Position numbers and translations under genes: made by a program
In this document: in pieces, positions 1 through 8,211 of the stretch
How the letters are laid out: every line of letters begins with the position of its first letter
Position numbering within the stretch: position 1 is the first letter of the stretch
Source of the DNA: Modicisalibacter sp033446685
Lineage (GTDB): Bacteria > Pseudomonadota > Gammaproteobacteria > Pseudomonadales > Halomonadaceae
Direction: 5' to 3'
Assembly (NCBI RefSeq): GCF_033446685.1
Contig: NZ_JAWQLY010000002.1
Coordinates: 124,001 to 188,000 of the forward strand
DNA: 64,000 bases
The notes under the pieces: model-generated
The model's database searches: none
Seen by the model: only the letters and a program-made list of their open reading frames with translations
What the model was told of the DNA's origin: nothing

Positions 1-461
1 GCCACCAGCAGCAGCGGTTCGCGCCACAGCTCGCCGAGCGCCACGCTGCCGTGGCGCTCGATGGCGATCATGGTATAGATCGCCAGGATCAGCGTGGCGT
101 AGGTGATGGTGCCGTAGCGCTGGCCCACCGCGCCGAGCATGGTCATGCCGAACGTCGACAACGCCAGGCCCACGGCGAACGCCCAGGGGTAGTCGAACAG
201 CACTTCCACCGACAGCGCGGCGATGCTGAAGCAGGCGAGGATCGCGCCCAGCGCCTTGAGCCGGCCCTGCCAGCTGTCGTCGGTCTCGGCCAGGGCGCTG
301 GCGATGATGCCCAGGAACAGCGGAATCAGCTTGGCCATGTCGTCGAGCTGCCAGCAGACCAGCAGCGCCCCGGCCAGCGCGATGAACACCCGCAGGCTGT
401 AGGCGAAGGTATCCAGGGACCATAGGCGTCTGAGCGGCTGATCGAGCAGGCGGGGCAACAT
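1..461 (-). CDS. FUSC/YccS-like inner-membrane protein (N-terminal part, cut by window edge)
   Basis: Only the first ~153 residues lie in the window; the rest runs off the left edge. The frame opens with ATG at 461 (MLPRLLDQPLRRLW) and shows a run of hydrophobic segments at about residues 22-40, 45-60, 70-100 and 115-135, with a charged stretch containing ETDDSWQGR between them. This pattern resembles the N-terminal membrane half of YccS/YhfK proteins (fusaric-acid-resistance-like family). The family is thought to be inner-membrane transport-related, but substrates are mostly unknown. The downstream SCP2-like gene has the same orientation but lies upstream of this one in transcription order, ~100 bp away. 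The assignment is a by-eye family match. Confidence 0.6.
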   Translation of the reverse strand, partial: MLPRLLDQPLRRLWSLDTFAYSLRVFIALAGALLVCWQLDDMAKLIPLFLGIIASALAETDDSWQGRLKALGAILACFSIAALSVEVLFDYPWAFAVGLALSTFGMTMLGAVGQRYGTITYATLILAIYTMIAIERHGSVALGELWREPLLLV

Positions 462-559
462 AGGCGGCGGATCGTGTCCTGGATGGCAGGGCTGGCTTCG
501 CCAGGCTACGACTTTAGTATAACACCAACCACCATTCGGGCGTGCGGGCAATCGCCCGG

Positions 560-919
560 TCAGCGCAGATGGCCAAGCAGCTTCTGCAGGCGTTGCAGAT
601 CACGGGAGTCGCCGACCAGCCGGACCCGGCCGTCGATCATGCCGTCGAGAAAGGCGCGCTGCGTGGGTCTCTTGAGGATCGCCAGGGCGCTGTCGGCGTC
701 GCGAAAGCGCAGTTCCAGATCGAGATCCACCGGCAGCCCGGGCGCGCTGTCGATAGCCTCGGCGCTCATTCGATAGTGTCGGGCGATGCTGAGATCCTCG
801 GTAGCGATGCCCCAGTCGAGCCGGCCCTTGTCGCGCAGCAGGTCGCGAAAACGCCCCTGGCGGCGACGCGCGCGCTTGAGCATCCAGCCGAGTAGCCACA
901 GCAGCATTCGCAGCTTCAT
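560..919 (-). CDS. SCP2-like small protein, function unknown
   Basis: A 119-residue protein starting with ATG at 919 (MKLRMLLWLLGWMLKRARRR). The N-terminus is an amphipathic hydrophobic/basic helix that could contact the membrane. The C-terminal half has the pattern of a sterol-carrier-protein-2 fold: FRDADSALAIL, then FLDGMIDGRVRLVGD and a closing helix RLQKLLGHLR. Similar short SCP2-like proteins sit beside hup in pseudomonads, and hup is the next gene upstream here, so the neighbourhood supports the call. A lipid- or quinone-binding role is possible from the fold but not shown. A longer open frame extends upstream through the HU gene; it is an artefact of GC-rich DNA. Confidence 0.55.
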   Translation of the reverse strand: MKLRMLLWLLGWMLKRARRRQGRFRDLLRDKGRLDWGIATEDLSIARHYRMSAEAIDSAPGLPVDLDLELRFRDADSALAILKRPTQRAFLDGMIDGRVRLVGDSRDLQRLQKLLGHLR

Positions 920-953
920 GAAGCATCCAGAGGTTGGCGATGGGGGAGAAAGC

Positions 954-1010
954 GTGCCGGCTGCCTGGCAGCCGGCCTGCCGGAGGAACCCGGGACACCG
1001 GTTCCTCCGG
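954..1010 (-). terminator. Tandem hairpins downstream of HU
   Basis: Just after the HU stop is a perfect 11-bp inverted repeat (980-990 with 1000-1010, 9-nt loop), followed by a second GC-rich hairpin at 956-976. Reading on the minus strand, a short T-containing tract follows. This fits a terminator separating HU from the SCP2-like gene, although the T-run is weak. Confidence 0.55.
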
Positions 1011-1020
1011 AACACACCGT

Positions 1021-1296
1021 CTACTTGGAGACGGCGTCCTTGAGGGCCTTGCCGGCCTTGAAGGCGACGGTCTTGCTGGCCGGGATGGTCAGCGACTCGC
1101 CGGTCTGCGGGTTCTTGCCGGTACGGGCCGCCCGCTCGCGCACGGTGAAGGAGCCGAAGCCGATCAGTGACACGTCCTGGCCCTTGGCCACGGTACCGGT
1201 GATCTCGTCGAGGATGACGTTGAGTACCTGACTGGCCTTGTCTTTGGAAAGATCGGCACGCTCGGCGATCGCCGCAGCGAGTTCTGGCTTGCGCAT
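1021..1296 (-). CDS. hupB: DNA-binding protein HU
   Basis: This 91-residue protein has the usual HU length. It opens MRKPELAAAIAERADLSKDK and carries the family arm signature GFGSFTVRERAARTGKNPQTGE at about residues 46-67, which inserts into the minor groove, and ends with the helix AFKAGKALKDAV. HU is a nucleoid-associated dimer that bends DNA non-specifically and supports replication and transcription. A strong Shine-Dalgarno (AGGAGGG) lies just before the ATG. The gene appears monocistronic, with hairpins behind it. Whether it is HU-alpha or HU-beta cannot be settled by eye; Pseudomonas carries a HU gene at the same place next to rubredoxin reductase. Confidence 0.95.
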   Translation of the reverse strand: MRKPELAAAIAERADLSKDKASQVLNVILDEITGTVAKGQDVSLIGFGSFTVRERAARTGKNPQTGESLTIPASKTVAFKAGKALKDAVSK

Positions 1297-1413
1297 AAAG
1301 CCCTCCTGATTTGGCTGGTAAGACAGCGGTCGCTACCGCCGCTTGTTGTTTTTCATGTCGTGGGTGTGTGCGATGTATCCGCGGCCGACAGGCCGGCGGG
1401 CGATATGACGCCC

Positions 1414-2577
1414 CTAGATTAGCAATGCCGGTGCGGCCCGCGCCAGTTCGACTTTCCGCCGCACGCAGGCGCCTGTCAACGCAAAGCCCATTAAACGCTC
1501 GTTTTCGTCCTCGGCGAGGGCGGTCAAATCGATGCCTTCGCCCTCGATCCGCCAGCGCGCGGGGGTTGTGTGCGGAGGCAACGCGACCACCGGGCAGCAG
1601 GGGGTCTTGACGATCACCGGCCACGGCCCGTAGCGCACCGCGCTCGGGGTGCCGGCCAGCGTCGCCGCCAGCGCCTTGACGCTGGCCTGCAGCGGCTGCA
1701 CGTACATCGCGTTGATCCCCTCGACGCAGGCCACGTCGCCCAGCGCATAGACGCCCGGCGCCGAGGTGCGCAGCCGACGATCGGTATGAATGCCCGCCGC
1801 GCTGGTCTCGAGCCCGGCCGCGTGCGCCAGTTCGCGGCGCGGCGCCAGGCCGGTGGCGACCAGCACCAGATCGGCGTCCAGGCCGTGGCCGTTGTCGAGG
1901 GCCAGGCGCAGGTCGCCGCCGTCGTGCTCGAGCGCGGTCACGCTGCGCCCGAGATGCAACTCTATGCCGGCGGCGGCCAGTTCTCCGGCCAGCGCCTGGC
2001 CCAGCGGCTCGGGCAGCAGTCGCGCCAGCGGCGCGCTTTCCGGCGCGACGAGCGCCACCGCGTGGCCGCCGGCAGCCAGATCGTTGGCGTACTCGCAGCC
2101 CACCAGACCCGCGCCGACGATGGCGACCCGCGCCGGCCGCCCGAGCCCGGCCAGCGCGGCATGGAAGGCGCGGTAGTCGTCGAGGTCGTTGATCGTGAAG
2201 ACCCGCCGGTGCCTGAGCGCCGCATCGATCGCGAACGGCGGCTGCGGCGCGGCACCGGTGGCGATCACCAGTTCGTCATAGGCCAGGCGCTCAGCACCGA
2301 TCAGCACTTCGCGCGCAGCCGGATCGAGCGCCTCGACGCGGGTATGGGTGCGCACCACCAGCTTCAGTTCGTCGGCCACGTCCAGCGCCGAGCGCGTGGC
2401 CAGCGCATCCGGCGCCAGGCCCTTGGCGAAGCCGGTGGAGAGCAACGGCTTGGCATACTCGTCGCCGCTGTCGGCGGTGATCAGGGTGATCGGCCGGTCG
2501 GGCTGGCGCGCGCGCAACTGGCGGGCCAGGCCCAGCCCGGCCATGCCGCTACCGAGGATGGTCAGGGGTGCATTCAT
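1414..2577 (-). CDS. rubB: Rubredoxin-NAD(+) reductase
   Basis: A 387-residue FAD-dependent pyridine nucleotide-disulfide-type reductase. The N-terminal FAD-binding motif is ILGSGMAGLGLA (residues 7-18), followed by EYAKPLLSTGFAKG, typical of rubredoxin reductases. The central NADH-binding motif is VAIVGAGLVGCEYA, and a late FAD motif GVYALGDVA follows. The enzyme passes electrons from NADH to rubredoxin, which serves alkane hydroxylases or oxidative-stress reductases. I chose ATG 2577 (MNAPLTILG) over an upstream in-frame ATG because the FAD motif normally begins within the first ten residues. ubiC is divergent. In Pseudomonas the rubredoxin genes directly adjoin this gene; no rubredoxin is seen here. 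Confidence 0.85.
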   Translation of the reverse strand: MNAPLTILGSGMAGLGLARQLRARQPDRPITLITADSGDEYAKPLLSTGFAKGLAPDALATRSALDVADELKLVVRTHTRVEALDPAAREVLIGAERLAYDELVIATGAAPQPPFAIDAALRHRRVFTINDLDDYRAFHAALAGLGRPARVAIVGAGLVGCEYANDLAAGGHAVALVAPESAPLARLLPEPLGQALAGELAAAGIELHLGRSVTALEHDGGDLRLALDNGHGLDADLVLVATGLAPRRELAHAAGLETSAAGIHTDRRLRTSAPGVYALGDVACVEGINAMYVQPLQASVKALAATLAGTPSAVRYGPWPVIVKTPCCPVVALPPHTTPARWRIEGEGIDLTALAEDENERLMGFALTGACVRRKVELARAAPALLI

Positions 2578-2682
2578 GCGCAGTCGTCCAGCGTTCACCA
2601 GGCCGTGGAATGGGCCGCCCATGATACACTAGCGCGCCCAATCTGACCCGGGACCCGGCCCGAAACCACAGGAGAGAACGCC

Positions 2683-3234
2683 GTGCACGAGGCCCTGCCC
2701 AGCCATGCCGCGTCGACACGCTGGCCCCACTGGCGCCCCGCGGCGGCCTGGCGCACGGCGATGAGCCCGGCCTGGTGGCGATGGCTGGCGAGCCGCGATT
2801 CGTTGACCCGGCGGCTGGTCGAGGCCGGCGCAGGCGACTTCCGGGTGCGTCTGTTGGCGCAGCACGTCGCGCGTGTCCGTCCCGACGAAGCGCTGGCGCT
2901 GGGCATCGCGCCCAGCCAGCGCGTATGGTGCCGCGAGGTCGCGCTGTGCGTCGGCGGCCGGCCCTGGGTCGTCGCCCGCTCGGTGGCGACACTCGCCAGC
3001 CTGCGCGGCCAGCGCCTCGGCCAGCTCGGCGAGCGCTCGCTGGGCAGTTGGCTGTTTCGCCAGCCGGGGCTCGTCCGCGGGCCGATCGAGATCATCCGCC
3101 AGCCGCCGCCCCTGCACGGTGAAGCGGGCCCCTGGGGGCGGCGCTCGCTGCTGCGCCATGGACGTTTCGCGGTGCTGGTGCAGGAATTCTTCCTGACGCG
3201 CATGGCGGATGAACTGGAACTGCCCTTAGACTGA
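2683..3234 (+). CDS. ubiC: Chorismate pyruvate-lyase
   Basis: This 183-residue protein fits the UbiC family. It removes pyruvate from chorismate to give 4-hydroxybenzoate, the first committed step of ubiquinone synthesis, in the cytoplasm. Recognisable parts are the N-terminal W-rich segment, the central VWCREVALCVGGRPWVVARSV and the C-terminal GRRSLLRHGRFAVLVQEFFL, which matches the conserved 'R...F...L.V.E.FLP' ending. The start is GTG at 2683 with an AGGAGAG ribosome-binding site 8 bp upstream. The next gene is ubiA, 25 bp downstream, so the pair very probably forms an operon. Confidence 0.9.
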   Translation: MHEALPSHAASTRWPHWRPAAAWRTAMSPAWWRWLASRDSLTRRLVEAGAGDFRVRLLAQHVARVRPDEALALGIAPSQRVWCREVALCVGGRPWVVARSVATLASLRGQRLGQLGERSLGSWLFRQPGLVRGPIEIIRQPPPLHGEAGPWGRRSLLRHGRFAVLVQEFFLTRMADELELPLD

Positions 3235-3259
3235 GCGGCGATCGTCACCGGAGGCCCCC

Positions 3260-4165
3260 ATGCAGCAATCCAGCTCGCCCCCCACCGGCCTTGCGCGCTT
3301 CAGTCCGGCGCGCCTGCCCGACTTCCTGCACCTGACCCGCCTCGACCGGCCGATCGGGACCTGGCTGTTGATGTGGCCGACGCTGTGGGCGTTGTGGATC
3401 GCCGCCGAAGGCCTGCCCGAACGCGCCACGCTGCTGATCTTCATCGCCGGGGTGTATGTGATGCGCGCCGCGGGCTGCGTGATCAACGACTACGCCGACC
3501 GCCACTTCGACGGCCACGTCAAGCGCACCAAGAGCCGCCCGCTGGCCACCGGGCGGATCGGCGAGGGCGAGGCCAAGGTGCTGTTCGGCGTGCTGGTGGC
3601 GCTCGCCTTCGGCCTGGTCTGCCTGACCAATCCCTTCACCGTGATGCTGTCGCTGGGCGGCGTGGCGCTGGCGTTCATCTACCCGTTCATGAAGCGCTAT
3701 ACCCACTGGCCCCAGGCGTTCCTAGGCGCGGCCTTCTCGTGGGCGATTCCCATGGCCTTCGGCGCGGTGCTGGGCACGGTGCCGGCCGACGCCTGGCTGC
3801 TGTTCTTCGCCAACGTGGCGTGGACGGTGGCCTACGACACCCAGTACGCGATGGTCGATCGCGACGACGATCTCAAGATCGGCATCAAGTCCACCGCGGT
3901 CTTGTTCGGCCACTACGACCGGCTGATGATCGGCCTCTTGCAGCTCGCCACGCTGACCCTGCTGGCCGTGGTCGGCACGCGCCAGGCGCTGGGCGGCTTC
4001 TTCTGGGCGGGCCTGGCGGCCATGGGGCTGATCTTCGTCTATCAGCACTGGTTGATCCGCGATCGCTCGCGGGAGCGCTGTTTCCGGGCGTTCCTCAACA
4101 ATCACTGGGCGGGGTTGGTGCTGTGGGCCGGGCTGGCGCTGACGCTGTGGCCGGTCGCTGGCTGA
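3260..4165 (+). CDS. ubiA: 4-hydroxybenzoate octaprenyltransferase
   Basis: A 301-residue integral-membrane prenyltransferase, close to the usual ~290. It attaches the polyprenyl tail to 4-hydroxybenzoate made by UbiC. Both Asp-rich diphosphate/Mg-binding motifs are visible: NDYADRHFDGHVKRTKSRPL (around residue 77) and DTQYAMVDRDDDLKIGIKST (around residue 195). The first hydrophobic helix begins with RLDRPIGTWLLMWPTLWALW, a UbiA signature. Further membrane segments fill the remainder. A GGAGG ribosome-binding site precedes ATG 3260. It lies in an operon with ubiC and ends ~115 bp before phoB. Confidence 0.95.
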   Translation: MQQSSSPPTGLARFSPARLPDFLHLTRLDRPIGTWLLMWPTLWALWIAAEGLPERATLLIFIAGVYVMRAAGCVINDYADRHFDGHVKRTKSRPLATGRIGEGEAKVLFGVLVALAFGLVCLTNPFTVMLSLGGVALAFIYPFMKRYTHWPQAFLGAAFSWAIPMAFGAVLGTVPADAWLLFFANVAWTVAYDTQYAMVDRDDDLKIGIKSTAVLFGHYDRLMIGLLQLATLTLLAVVGTRQALGGFFWAGLAAMGLIFVYQHWLIRDRSRERCFRAFLNNHWAGLVLWAGLALTLWPVAG

Positions 4166-4211
4166 GCCTGCTCGCCACGCCACGCCAAGCCGCGATTGCA
4201 GCGGTGCGCCG

Positions 4212-4230
4212 CTTGTCACAAGCTTGTCAT
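4212..4230 (+). promoter_or_regulatory. Pho box upstream of phoBR
   Basis: Two direct half-sites, CTTGTCA (4212-4218) and CTTGTCAT (4223-4230), are spaced exactly 11 bp apart, matching the PhoB-binding consensus of CTGTCAT repeats. A further CTGTCAT lies at 4257-4263, about four periods on but not tightly in phase. The box is 52 bp before the phoB start, consistent with autoregulation by PhoB. Confidence 0.75.
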
Positions 4231-4281
4231 ATAGAGACGTTGTAATCGTCATCGACCTGTCATTGGTGGAGACCAGGCAAC

Positions 4282-4971
4282 ATGACATCCAAGACCGTAC
4301 TGATCGTCGATGACGAATCCGCGATCCGCGAGATGATCGCCGTGGCGCTGGAGATGGCCGACTACCGGGTGCTCGAAGCCGACAACGCGCAGACCGCCCA
4401 CGCCATGATCGTCGACGACCAGCCCGACCTGCTGCTGCTCGACTGGATGATGCCCGGCACCAGCGGCATCGAGCTGGCGCGGCGTCTCAAGCGCGAGGAA
4501 ACCACCGCCGAACTGCCGATCATCCTGCTCACCGCCAAGAGCGAGGAGGACAACAAGATCCTCGGGCTCGAGGCCGGCGCCGACGACTACATCACCAAGC
4601 CGTTCTCGCCGCGCGAGCTGGTCGCGCGGCTCAAGGCGGTGCTGCGCCGGACCACGCCGCGCGGCATCGAGGATGCGGTCGAGATCGAGGGGCTGCTGCT
4701 CGACCCAGCCAGTCACCGGGTCTCCGCGCATGGTCAGTCGCTGGAGATCGGCCCCACCGAATACCGCCTGCTGCAGTTCTTCATGACCCACCAGGAGCGC
4801 GCCTATACCCGCGGTCAACTGCTCGACCAGGTGTGGGGCGGCAACGTCTACGTCGAGGAACGCACCGTCGACGTGCATATCCGTCGCCTGCGCAAGGCGC
4901 TCGGCGAGCCCCATCAGCATCTGATTCAGACCGTGCGCGGTACTGGCTACCGCTTCTCGGCCAGACTCTGA
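4282..4971 (+). CDS. phoB: Phosphate regulon response regulator PhoB
   Basis: A 229-residue OmpR-family response regulator. The receiver domain (about residues 1-120) has the acidic pair D10-D11, phosphoacceptor D54 in LLLLDWMMPG and the switch lysine in DDYITKPFSP. The C-terminal winged helix (about 130-229) has the recognition segment TVDVHIRRLRKAL and the terminal wing IQTVRGTGYRFS. PhoB activates Pho-box promoters when phosphate is scarce. A Pho box precedes the gene and phoR follows 9 bp after the stop, so phoB-phoR is an operon. Length and motif spacing are standard. Confidence 0.97.
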   Translation: MTSKTVLIVDDESAIREMIAVALEMADYRVLEADNAQTAHAMIVDDQPDLLLLDWMMPGTSGIELARRLKREETTAELPIILLTAKSEEDNKILGLEAGADDYITKPFSPRELVARLKAVLRRTTPRGIEDAVEIEGLLLDPASHRVSAHGQSLEIGPTEYRLLQFFMTHQERAYTRGQLLDQVWGGNVYVEERTVDVHIRRLRKALGEPHQHLIQTVRGTGYRFSARL

Positions 4972-4980
4972 GCGCTTGCG

Positions 4981-6327
4981 ATGTACTACTGGACCAACGA
5001 ACTCTGGCGGCTGGGCTATCTGGTCGGCGGGCTGGGGCTGTTGGGCTGGGTACTCGGCGAACCGGGCTGGGGGCTGGCGGTCGGCCTCGGGCTGTTCGTA
5101 TTCATCCACCTGCGCCATCTGCGCGAACTGTACGTCTGGCTGACCTACCACCCGGGGCGCGAGCCGCCGGTGGGCAGCGGCGTGTGGGGCGATCTGTTCG
5201 ATCGCCTGTACAAGTACCAGAAGAGCCAGCGGCTGACCCAGCAGCGCCTGCGCGACGTGATCCGCCGCGTGCAGGAGTCCTCCGAGGCGATGCGCGACAG
5301 CGTGGTGATGCTCGACAGCCGCGGCGACCTGGAGTGGTGGAATAGCGCCGCCGAACGCATGCTCGGCCTGCAGACCCGCCACGATCGCGGCCAGCACATC
5401 ACCAACCTGCTGCGCGCGCCGCGCTTCGTCGACTATTTCAACGCCCGCGATTACCGCGAGCCGCTGACCCTGCCCTCGCCGCTGCGCGACGACCTGATCC
5501 TGCAGTTCCAGATCACCCTCTACGGCGACGACGAACGGCTGGTGATGGCCCGCGACATCACCCGTCTGCACCGTCTCGAGCAGATGCGCCGCGATTTCGT
5601 CGCCAACGTCTCCCACGAGCTGCGCACGCCGCTGACCGTGCTCGCCGGCTACCTGGAAACCTACGCCGCCATGACCGAAGACATGCCGGCCGAGCGATTG
5701 CCGCCACGCTGGCAACGCGGTCTCAGCCAGATGCAACAGCAGACCACGCGCATGCAGAACCTGGTCGACGACCTGCTGCTGCTGTCGCGGCTGGAAACCG
5801 ACCATCGCCTCGAGCAGGAAAGCCGCGTCGATGTCGCCGCGCTGCTCGAACAGGTCGCCGTCGACACCCGCGCGCTGACCGACGAGGGCCACGTGGTGCG
5901 CGTCGAGATCGAAACGAATCAGGCGCTGTCCGGCATCGAACAGGAACTGCGCAGCGCGCTGTCCAACCTGGCCTTCAATGCGGTGCGCTACACGCCGCCG
6001 GGCTCGACCGTCACCCTGCGCTGGCGGCCCTGGCAGGCAGGCGCCGCGCTCGAGGTCGAGGACGATGGCGAAGGCATCGACCCGGTGCACATCCCGCGGC
6101 TGACCGAGCGCTTCTACCGCGTCGACCAGGGCCGCAGCAAGGCCACCGGCGGTACCGGGCTGGGGCTGGCGATCGTCAAGCACGTGCTGCTGCGCCACGA
6201 CGCGCAGCTGGAGATCGTTTCGCAGCCCGGCGAAGGCGCACTGTTTCGCTGCGTGTTTCCCGCCGCGCGGCTCTGCCTGCCGGCAGCCGGCGAGACGCCG
6301 GGTGCCATCAACGATCCCGCCAGCTGA
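4981..6327 (+). CDS. phoR: Phosphate regulon sensor kinase PhoR
   Basis: This 448-residue sensor histidine kinase has the PhoR plan: two short N-terminal membrane helices (about residues 10-45) with almost no periplasmic loop, a linker, a PAS domain (about 95-190, including WWNSAAERMLGL), a dimerisation/phosphoacceptor domain with H212 in FVANVSHELRTPLTVL, and a catalytic ATPase domain with the N box (LSNLAFNAVRYTP), G1 (VEDDGEGI) and G2 (GGTGLGLAIVKH). It phosphorylates PhoB under phosphate limitation and is held inactive by PstSCAB/PhoU when phosphate is plentiful. The pst genes lie ~10 kb away here rather than close by. Confidence 0.96.
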   Translation: MYYWTNELWRLGYLVGGLGLLGWVLGEPGWGLAVGLGLFVFIHLRHLRELYVWLTYHPGREPPVGSGVWGDLFDRLYKYQKSQRLTQQRLRDVIRRVQESSEAMRDSVVMLDSRGDLEWWNSAAERMLGLQTRHDRGQHITNLLRAPRFVDYFNARDYREPLTLPSPLRDDLILQFQITLYGDDERLVMARDITRLHRLEQMRRDFVANVSHELRTPLTVLAGYLETYAAMTEDMPAERLPPRWQRGLSQMQQQTTRMQNLVDDLLLLSRLETDHRLEQESRVDVAALLEQVAVDTRALTDEGHVVRVEIETNQALSGIEQELRSALSNLAFNAVRYTPPGSTVTLRWRPWQAGAALEVEDDGEGIDPVHIPRLTERFYRVDQGRSKATGGTGLGLAIVKHVLLRHDAQLEIVSQPGEGALFRCVFPAARLCLPAAGETPGAINDPAS

Positions 6328-6394
6328 TCACCACGTGGCGCTCGGCCAGCGACGGATAGCGGGTACGCAGGCTGTCGCTCAGTGGCTCCCACAT
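6308..6394 (-). CDS. Possible 28-residue protein coupled to the upstream hydrolase gene
   Basis: An ATG at 6394-6392 overlaps the stop codon of the AP-superfamily gene (TGATG), and the frame encodes 28 residues beginning MWEPLSDS and ending SWRDR before a TGA at 6308. Its last ~20 bp overlap the 3' end of phoR on the other strand. The composition looks protein-like, and the TGATG arrangement would allow translational coupling. It could be a real small protein, or the stub of a longer gene cut when this block joined phoR. No family was recognised. Confidence 0.3.
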   Translation of the reverse strand: MWEPLSDSLRTRYPSLAERHVVISWRDR

Positions 6395-8184
6395 CAATTG
6401 CATCCCCGGTCGAGCAGCGCCGCCAGCGGCTTGCCGTCCAGCGACGCCGTGTCGAGTCTCAGCAACTCGGCGAGGGTGGCGCCGGCGTCGTCCATGCGCT
6501 GGATCCCGTTGACGGTGTCGAACGGCAGTTGCACGCCGCCGCGGATACCCTCGCCATGGAAGATCGCCAGGCCCTGGTTGGAGGCGAACGCCGTGCTCGC
6601 CGTGGGCACTTGGGGGCCATGATTGGCGCCGGCGCTGGTTACTGGTGCTACGGTATCGCCGCGGCCGTTGGTGCCCCAGACGAAGCCCGGCGCGTAGGCG
6701 AATAGCACGTCACCCATGTGCTCGCCCCAGTAGCCCAGCACGCAGGCATCCTGCTTCTTGACCGCCACAGCCACCGCATTGCGCTCGCCCTCGGGCGTGT
6801 CGACATACCACGTTGTCAGCGCCTTGAGGATGCGGGTCTGTACCCGGTCGACATCAGCGGCATCGACGATATCGCGATTGACGAAGATCTCCAGTCCGCC
6901 GCGCTCGTCCTTGAGAAAGGCCTGGCTGCGCCCGACCAACGCCCGACCCTGGGCATCGAGCGTACACAGGTCGAACTCGGCCAGCCGGCGATGGATGTCG
7001 CACAGGTAGCGATTGGGCACGTCGCCGTGATCGGAGGCGAGCACGATCACGGTGTCGTCGCGCCGCCCCGCCAGCAGCCGGCCCACGGCCTCGTCCAGAA
7101 TCCGGTAGGAGTGGCGGATGACTTCCAGGTAACGCGCCTGTTCGGCCGGCGAGTAGAACGCCGACTCGGGATCGCAGTAGGCCAGGCAGGTGTGGTGGGT
7201 TTCGTCGTTGAGACGAAACACGGTGGCGAACAGCTGGAAGTCCTCCTCGTTGAGCAGCGTCAAGGCGCTGTCGGCCAGCCACGTCAATTGATGGCGCCCC
7301 TCCTCGAAGCTGGTCTCGAAGTAATGGATGTCGGGATCGGCCGAAACCGCCCACTTGGAGATGAAGGGCCCGTGACGCTGGATCAGGCGCTCGGCCAGCG
7401 CCGGCTGGTTGCTCAGCCTGCCGGGAGCGGTGATCTGCGACTGCAGCAGATCGAGCCGCCCCTCGGCTGCGTCGAAAGCCAGCAGCTTGAAGCGCACGCA
7501 GCCGCTTTCGCCGCCGGCTTCGACGGGCAGCCACTCGCTCCAGTCGCCGACATCCAGCCCGGCCCGGCGGTCGCCCAGGCCGAGGGCCAGCCGCGTGGCA
7601 TCCCGAGGCGTCAGCGTCACCGCCAGCGGCTCGCCGCGATTGAGCGGGATGAGCGCATGATAAGCGTCGCCGGCGCGCTCGATGGCGAAACGGTTGTGCT
7701 TGTGGTGATGGGCCAGGGTCCCACTCGGCGGCCAGCCCAGCGCCTGGCTCCGGGGCGTTTCCGGCCACTCGCCCATGTGGGTGGTGTGCAGGCAGGCCGG
7801 GGCCAGCTCCATCGGTGCCGGGCCGCTTCCGCTCCAAAATGGCGCTAGACAAAAGTCGTCGACGTCGGCGGGCAGCAGGCTCTCGGGAAAATGGACCAGC
7901 GCGGCGCGCTTACCGGCCTCACGCATCAGTTCGAGCAGATGCCGAGTCCCGCGCGGCGGCAGACGCTGGCCGACCCAACTGGTGCCAGGCGCCTGACCGC
8001 TAAGAAAAGCGACGAAGTTGGTATCGCCCCAGGTCGAGATGTAGGGCAACAACCGGGTCGTGCCACCCTCATCGCGCAGCCGCTGGATGTTGGGCAGCTC
8101 GCCCTCGGCGCAGAAGCGCTCGACGAGTTCGGGAATAAGCCCGTCGACCCCCAGCAGCAGTACTTTCTTGGCTCGATTGGTCAT
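6394..8184 (-). CDS. Alkaline-phosphatase-superfamily hydrolase (phosphodiesterase/pyrophosphatase-like)
   Basis: A 596-residue protein with the metal-site skeleton of the AP superfamily: D14 in VLLLGVDGL, a nucleophile region STWGDTNFVAFLSG with T51/T55 as candidates, a mid-protein Asp/His cluster LNDETHH (D327, H330-331), the D385-H386 pair in VLASDHGD, and a late GANHGP. There is no signal peptide, so it is probably cytoplasmic. Family members hydrolyse phosphomonoesters, phosphodiesters, sulfates or phosphonates, and the substrate cannot be read from sequence. It is the last large gene of the run tctCBA-symporter-enolase-hydrolase, 27 bp after the enolase-type gene, so its substrate is probably linked to a sugar acid or carboxylate. 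Confidence 0.7.
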   Translation of the reverse strand: MTNRAKKVLLLGVDGLIPELVERFCAEGELPNIQRLRDEGGTTRLLPYISTWGDTNFVAFLSGQAPGTSWVGQRLPPRGTRHLLELMREAGKRAALVHFPESLLPADVDDFCLAPFWSGSGPAPMELAPACLHTTHMGEWPETPRSQALGWPPSGTLAHHHKHNRFAIERAGDAYHALIPLNRGEPLAVTLTPRDATRLALGLGDRRAGLDVGDWSEWLPVEAGGESGCVRFKLLAFDAAEGRLDLLQSQITAPGRLSNQPALAERLIQRHGPFISKWAVSADPDIHYFETSFEEGRHQLTWLADSALTLLNEEDFQLFATVFRLNDETHHTCLAYCDPESAFYSPAEQARYLEVIRHSYRILDEAVGRLLAGRRDDTVIVLASDHGDVPNRYLCDIHRRLAEFDLCTLDAQGRALVGRSQAFLKDERGGLEIFVNRDIVDAADVDRVQTRILKALTTWYVDTPEGERNAVAVAVKKQDACVLGYWGEHMGDVLFAYAPGFVWGTNGRGDTVAPVTSAGANHGPQVPTASTAFASNQGLAIFHGEGIRGGVQLPFDTVNGIQRMDDAGATLAELLRLDTASLDGKPLAALLDRGCN

Positions 8185-8211
8185 GCGGTGTCCTTTTGGC
8201 AGTGGCGGCGA

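Noticed and set aside
4249..6198. A ~650-codon open frame antisense to phoB/phoR.
   Set aside because: Frames opposite GC-rich genes stay open through codon bias; its translation is rich in low-complexity Gln/His/Arg with no family features, while phoR has complete domains.
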